Part shown: positions 58,245 through 64,000 of the stretch, one piece after another
Numbering within the stretch: position 1 is the stretch's first letter
How the letters are laid out: each line of letters opens with the position of its first letter
Assembly (NCBI GenBank): GCA_012932865.1
Contig: SAXG01000009.1
Span: forward strand, 419,163 to 483,162
Origin: Amylostereum areolatum
Lineage: Eukaryota; Basidiomycota; Agaricomycetes; Russulales; Stereaceae
Reading direction: 5' to 3'
Length of the DNA: 64,000 bases
The notes under the pieces: model-generated
The model's database searches: none
The model's input: the letters and a program-made list of their open reading frames with translations, nothing else
What the model was told of the DNA's origin: nothing
Program-made: the position numbers and the translations under genes

Positions 58245-60031
58245 CTAGTGATGCAGCTTGTACATGTCCTTGACTTGGCGAACAGTCCCCTCGTGCCCGG
58301 TATTCTGCGTCGGCGATCAAATCAAAACTTGGGAAGGGCATAAAGTGAGGGGAACCGACTCACTTTGTTGAGATCGTCGCTGATTTTCACGCACGGAATC
58401 TGGTTCACCGAGGCGAGCTTGATGACCATGTTCAGTGCTTTGCTTTTGTCCTTCCCTCCACTCGAAGCCTTGCGATAGTCGTTGGTGAAGAAGGTCCCAA
58501 TGCCAAAGGACGCTGCGCCCCGTTCACATTCCCACGTCAGTTGCCCCATCCGCATTCGCAGGAGCTAGCGGACGCACGCATGAACCCGATCTCGGAGCAC
58601 TGTTTCTGCAGCGCGAGCGCCTTGTCCACGTCCAGCGAGTCCGAGTAGATGATTGTCTTTTCGCGGTGGTCGATGCCCATGTCTGAGTATACCTTCTGCG
58701 CCAACGGGGCGAAGGCGAACGGGTCTCCCGAGTCTTGTCGCAGGCCGCGCCAACGCCGGGCGCGTTCCGGATCCTCGCTGAAGTCCTATCGAGGTGCGGA
58801 TAGCGTTCAGGAGGGACACTGTGGGGGATTATATGCGCAAAACGCACCTGGAAAAAGGCCTTGGTAGGAAAAGGTGTCCGTGAGGGCGAGAAGGAGGACG
58901 CCTGGGTAGACCTCCTCCCATAGGTTTAGTGCGACGCTGTTGGCGCGTTCGTATCCTCTTATGGCAGCAACCTAGACAGAGGTGAGATAAGGAGCCGTCG
59001 CATCATTAGGCCCACGACAGATATTACCCCCATAAACCATTCACTATATCCCAAGTCAGAGTCTTCATACGGCTAAAAAAAGACGATACCCACTGAGCTA
59101 TGGTTCCTACAGGCGTTGTGCCATGTTTATGTGCAAGATGTACCTAACACCGGGGAAGTGCATGAGAGGGAATAGTGCAAAGTCTCGGAGAAAACACACG
59201 TTGCTTGTCCCAAACACTTTGCCTTTGCCGGGGCACTCGCGGGCGGCGAGGAGAAGCTGTCGCACGACAAGGTCCTGGACGTGGTACGAGCGTCGACGCC
59301 GCGTGCCAAACTCGCTGACGACGCATCCGGCTTCCAGCAGCGTTTTCCCCTTGCCAAACGCGTTCTCTGGGTTTCGTCCCGTCAGCGCTCGTTCTCCTAG
59401 GATAAGGACCGCGAACGGTCGACGCACCCGCTTGGCCCTCTTCGTCCCAGTCCGTGTCCGCCGTCGTGAAGTAGATCTCGCTCAGCGTGGCCATGAGCGG
59501 AACCTCCCAGTAGATGGCCTCGACCCAAGGGCCGGCGATTTCGATCTCTATGCGGCCTTCGTCGCTGTCTTCCGGAGCCCTGGAGACGAAGTCGATGTGG
59601 ACTTGCTCTGGTTTGAAGCGGTAGGAGGAGAGGTAGTCGAGATAGGACGCGGTGAAGTAGGGGCACGTCTTTTCCAGCCAGTCGCGCTCGGGCGCCGTGA
59701 GGGCGAGCTCGGAGAACACTGTTCGCAAGCTACGCGGTCAGAGAGTGATATGTGGGCACAGTGTGATGGAGCATTGGAGCGCACTTGATACCGCTTCTTT
59801 GAACCGCTCGTAGCAAGCGCGGGTGAAGTAGACGTCCTTATCACGGTGCGTGAAGCGGTACGTCGACTGGACGTCGGGGAAGCATCGCAGAACCGCCTGC
59901 TGCATCGTCAACTGCGTGTCAATGTCAGTGAGGTACCGAAAACAGTCCAAAGGTGAAACAGAAAAAACCTTGTAAAGGTCTGTGTCCAAGATGGACTTGG
60001 GGATGGCCGAGGTTGCGGTAGCGGAGGTCAT
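58245..60031 (-). CDS. NPT1: Nicotinate phosphoribosyltransferase
   Basis: Makes nicotinate mononucleotide from nicotinate and PRPP in NAD salvage. MTSATATSAIPKSILDTDLYK, LTMQQAVLRCFPDVQSTYRF, PYFTASYLDYLSSYRFKPEQVHIDF, IAGPWVEAIYWEVPLMATLSEIYF, GKTLLEAGCVVSEFGTRRRRSYHVQDLV (conserved EFGTRRR and the phospho-His), [39 protein letters not shown] (two splice junctions checked), VLLLALTDTFSYQAFF, WRGLRQDSGDPFAFA (PRPP site), TIIYSDSLDVDKALAL, SFGIGTFFTNDY and the end NTGHEGTVRQVKDMYKLHH. All motifs are intact. An upstream in-frame ATG at 60082 exists; the inner one fits the family better. Confidence 0.94.
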
Positions 60032-60438
60032 GGCGGGCTGTTTACGCGGAGAGACGGTGGTGGTAGGAGGAAAGCGCGTCAATGGGGGGAGTAGACATAC
60101 GTGAGGTTGCTGTCAAGCTTATCGGACAGTGTTCGGAAGGAGTACATGAGTAAGTAAGTGGACAGGATATTGTTATGGAAGAGGTGACTCCTTTAGGCCG
60201 GCTCGCGCAGTACTAGATCACGGAGTAGATAACCAAAGATCTCCGGAAATGACATTGCTAACGCCGTCTGGGCCCGAAGCTCGGTACTTCTGTATCTCAG
60301 GCTCGACCTAGGTTGTTGGTGTGAACATCGGTTCAAAACGTGTGCGCACATATGGTCGTAGTACATTATGCAGAGTACATACTAACAATCGACTGTAAGT
60401 ACTAAGTATACAGTGTTAGCCTCTGCCAAGGTGGAAGG
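60032..60438. other. Intergenic stretch: NPT1 promoter and CWH43 3' flank
   Basis: About 400 bp, no gene recognised. Confidence 0.45.
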
Positions 60439-63400
60439 TTATAAGATAGCGTCCTCAGGGATCTTGTAGTACAACGGCTGAAACAAAAATGATCTTGAGC
60501 TAGGTGCAGCATGGAAGAGCTGTAGAAAACTCACCGTGCCAAAGACGTGATAATAATGTCCCCGGACACCACCCGAGTGTTCGGTCCCATAGTATTCTAA
60601 CGGGAACCACTGCACGACGTGAAACGTGAACATCAATGCATGGAAGAGGAGCCAACTAATACGCACATGTTCGACCGGCAGGTCCTCCTTCCATGCCCTC
60701 AGATATCGAGCTTCTTCAGTATCATTTATCGCCGCCAGCGGGTGCCGCGGCACCACGAACTGTCCGATTTGCAGCTCGGTATCGGTAATGGTGCTCCGGG
60801 AAACGCGGGCATAGGAGGTGCGGCTACAGGCCACGGTAGAAAATGTATTCGCACCTGTACGAGAGGGAAGTCAATGAACCCAGCCTGTAAGTCGTGATCG
60901 AAGAACACACCAGCGATCGTAGTCCTCCTGATCGATGTCATGTACCTTGCCGTCAGTCACCATGATTTCGTAAGGTGCAGCTATATTATAGGCGTTATCA
61001 TCACCGACGAATCTTGCATGCAATGCAGGTGGAAGACTTACGTCGAAGAGCATGGGGCTTCGTGACGACGTATCCCAAAAATACCACGGGCTGCGGGTAA
61101 GAGGCAGACATGATCCTCGCGATTTCCGTTGCTTGGAGCTCCCGGTCCAGCGGTGTCTCCTCTACTCATCGTTAGCTTGAATCACTGATCCTAAACAGCA
61201 GGTCGCACCAACCTTGACCGTTATGTGCGACGATCACCGTCACATTGACACCATAGATATCCAGGATGGCCTCGATGGCAGGAGCAAGTTCTCCGTCCGG
61301 GGAAGGTAGAAGATGGTGCGTAGACTTGAGGATAGGGAACTACATAGTACGGAGCAGGCGACGTTGGAGGGGCACCAACGAATACAACTGATTGAACCGA
61401 CCTTAGATAGCAGGACGCAGCCCCAGGTATGTTGGTTTGGACCTGGCCCGATATCGACATACTGCAGACTGCTTTCAGCACCAGTAGAAGAGCGGGAAGC
61501 TTCAAAGACAAACATAGCCCAGATCTTGAGTGACTACTCGAGTTCTACGAAACCCATGCCAAGCGTCGTCAACAGGCGTTTCCTCGGACATCAAACCACA
61601 GCACGCACAAGTCCCTATTTCCGAACACCGGTCGCTACAAATCGTCATCCCCTACAATCAGTCCACTAAACACTCTCAGGGTATGGGACGGCCTCACCTG
61701 TAAATCCGTCTCCAAAAGGCCAACTACATCCAACTCCATATCCCGCACCAGGTTGGTGATCCGACGCTGACTGTCCCGCCCCTCATTATCGAGCCCGAAA
61801 TGTACGGTCCAGATGCCTGCGTTGAACATGCGTGCGCGAGCATGGGAGGGCGAAGGGTTTGGCATTGGCATTGGCGGGTGAGTCAACGGCACGGCGAACG
61901 CGGCTACACAAGCGGCGGCGGTGAAAGCAAGGGCATATTTGCGGGTCGAATGGGGTAGGGATGGGAGAGAAGAGAGCGAGGAGACGCCGTATGAGGGGAA
62001 CAGAGCGCGCCAGTGGAAAGACGGGGCGAGAAGTACAACTTGTGCAGCAAGGACACTGGACAAGACGCCCCGTTAGCTCAGAAAATGTCCTGAGAAAGTG
62101 AGGAACGTACATATCGGTACGTTCGCGGAACAGCCACGCTCCAGGGACGAATGCATACGCCACGGTGAAAGTCCCAATAAACAAGAAGACGATCCACACC
62201 AACCACGCGACCCCGAACACCCTTCCCGCGCCTCTAGCAGAAGCAGCACTACCTGCCTGCTCCAAAACATGGGGGGTAACAATGGTAAGAAAAACTGCGT
62301 GTAGGAGGCCGCCTGTATAGCCCGTCCACGACTTGTGATACAATAGCAGATAGGTGGACAGCAGACCGAGTAGATAGACGAGTGGATGGGAAAGAATATT
62401 GGAGTAGATGCGATGCGTGGATTTAGGTGGGTCGGAGGATGTCACGGATGGAGACAAGGTGAGGATAAGGGCAGTACCGAGTGACTGCGCAAGGATAGTA
62501 AAAGAGGCGTGAACGTGTGGATGCGGGCCCGATAATGGATAGCCTTCCCATGACCAAGCGATGAGAGTGCTTGGCTCAGAGAGACGTTCGTGCAAGGAGT
62601 ACAAGAGAGAACCGAGGGCGAGAGACTGGGAGGAGCCAGGGTTGCTGAGGGGATCCTCTGTGGTGCAGCGGACTTTGGCCGAGTCGGTGCTGAGATAGAG
62701 TCCGTATGGAGGTGTGAAGACGTTGGTCGCGTTGTGAACTCGAGCAAGGCCAATGCTGCGACCACCATGACAGCCTTTCTGACGGCCACCTGAGCTCTCG
62801 TCGACGATGGGCCATGCTAGTAGATTCAAAGGTCGGCGTCGTCAGTACGATGTCCAGGAAAAAACGTGCGAACCTGGGTTGTTGCCATCGTTCAGGTGCT
62901 TAGAAAGAGACGAGGTGAGAAGGCCCAACAAAAACACTATAACCCGGTCGACCTCAGCAATTTCTCTGCAGTAAAGGTTGCATTCTTCTCACCTACGGAA
63001 TAATAACCCGTTCTGTGATCCTCCCATTCGAGAGGCCCATTTTAGTGTGGAACTCATGACGCCTACAACGACGGCTCCCAATCGACCCCAGACGCTCTTG
63101 ACTCCCCATAGGCCCAGACCGACTGCACAGGATATGCTCATCAGCGTATGCCTACCATTATGTGTACGGGCAGCTTGATAAACGGGAGGTGATGCCGAGG
63201 AGGAAGGGCGATAACGCTGCTAATGTGGCCAATTCTGGGCCAGCGAGGGCAAGCTCCCATACGGAGAAGTAGAAGAGGGTTGTTGGTAGCGCGGTGAGGA
63301 GGGTCCAAGATTGATACGCTTAGAATTGGATCAGGAGTAAGTAGAGTGAAAAAAAAGGAGAGAACGAACCGAAGTATACATCTGACAAGAAGCTGAGCAC

Positions 63401-64000
63401 TGGGCGTGTGCAATTGAATGTCCCGACAAGGGAACCGGGCGGTCGAATTGTAGCTTCTATCTCAACAGCAGGCTTGCTCGGAACATCCAACGAAACTGGC
63501 TTGGTGACGGTATCCCTAACAAGCGTCAAATGCAGAGGTATGAGTACATGCATGTTATTCCAAACGACGGGAACGTGTGTACAAGTCATGAGATTCTGCC
63601 TTCTCCTCGAGCGAAGTAGCAGTCGGCAACCCCAAGGTGATCTGCGGGAAGGATCAGCTGGCGTACACCGGTATGTATCTCGCCAGGAACTTACTTGAAA
63701 GTCGCTTTCTTTGAAGTGTGATATGATGGTCGAGTCGTACAGGATGTCCAAGAAGATGAGCGACCATTCGAATAGGGCGTAGCGGGTGTACGCTGTGGGT
63801 GAAAATAAGCCCAACGGCACAGGTTCTTAAGGCAAATTTGCCTACCTCCAGGCTTGCGACGCGCCTTGTGCTCAATGAAGAAGAAAAGCATAGGGAACAG
63901 ACTGAGCCAAAACCTGTACAGAAGTTTCAACAACGACATATGTTTAGGAGACCGAGATGATATACGTACGCGGAAGCGTATAAGGCTCTGCCAACCACAA
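60439..64000 (-). CDS. CWH43: GPI-anchor lipid remodelling protein Cwh43 (5' end outside the window)
   Basis: Large multi-pass membrane protein in many exons; the N-terminus lies beyond the right edge. The Frag1/PGAP2-like part shows [58 protein letters not shown], then [21 protein letters not shown] and more hydrophobic segments. The C-terminal endonuclease/phosphatase-like domain shows [42 protein letters not shown] (conserved metal-site Glu), [57 protein letters not shown], and the end [12 protein letters not shown]. In yeast Cwh43 replaces the GPI diacylglycerol with ceramide in the ER (family knowledge). This is the single-gene fusion form, as in fungi. Confidence 0.9.

Overview
This is nuclear DNA of a filamentous basidiomycete, most likely a mushroom-forming Agaricomycete. 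The genes are GC-rich and cut by many 50-70 nt introns with GTGCGT/GTAAG-type donors. The proteins are eukaryotic housekeeping factors in fungal form: citrate synthase, Trm8, Rrp41, U1-70K, Cox10, Tim13, Prp18, Cox6b/Cox12, AP-3 beta, ARPC2, eIF4B, Dbp2, Npt1 and Cwh43. A fungal homeodomain regulator is also present. No prokaryotic, viral or CRISPR signal was seen. Species cannot be named from the sequence alone.

Layout. 0-7 kb is an array of four short-chain dehydrogenase/reductase (SDR) genes with an ASPL/TUG-type UBX gene and a decayed fragment of a second UBX gene. 7-13.2 kb holds a GH79 (beta-glucuronidase family) gene between two paralogous alpha/beta hydrolases. 13.4-26.2 kb is a housekeeping block: citrate synthase, Trm8, Rrp41, a ZNF830-like protein, U1-70K and Cox10. 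Nested transposons sit in the Rrp41/ZNF830-like promoter, and a dispersed repeat lies at 21.3-22 kb. 26.2-31.5 kb is gene-poor and rich in simple repeats; it lies upstream of a homeodomain transcription factor (31.5-33.8 kb). 35.8-64 kb is again dense: Tim13, two tandem Jjj1/DNAJC21-like genes, Prp18, Cox6b, AP-3 beta, ARPC2, eIF4B, an SR cyclophilin, a Rap/Rsr1-like GTPase, Dbp2, Npt1 and a Cwh43 gene cut by the right edge.

Many neighbours are divergent pairs that share short promoters: UBX/SDR, citrate synthase/Trm8, Rrp41/ZNF830-like, U1-70K/Cox10, Prp18/Cox6b, ARPC2/eIF4B, cyclophilin/GTPase. The left 13 kb is accessory and shaped by duplication. The rest serves core RNA processing, mitochondrial function, trafficking and actin assembly.

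Most notable: (1) a MULE-like element with 9-bp target duplications and near-identical ~150-bp inverted repeats, itself split by an hAT-like insertion with 8-bp duplications; (2) an 8-nt microexon at the same place in three SDR paralogs; (3) a UBX relic that exposes a duplicated UBX-SDR unit; (4) a 683-nt intron late in DBP2; (5) repeated one-base reading-frame slips inside conserved coding regions, which suggest uncorrected sequence indels and should be kept in mind for every gene model here.
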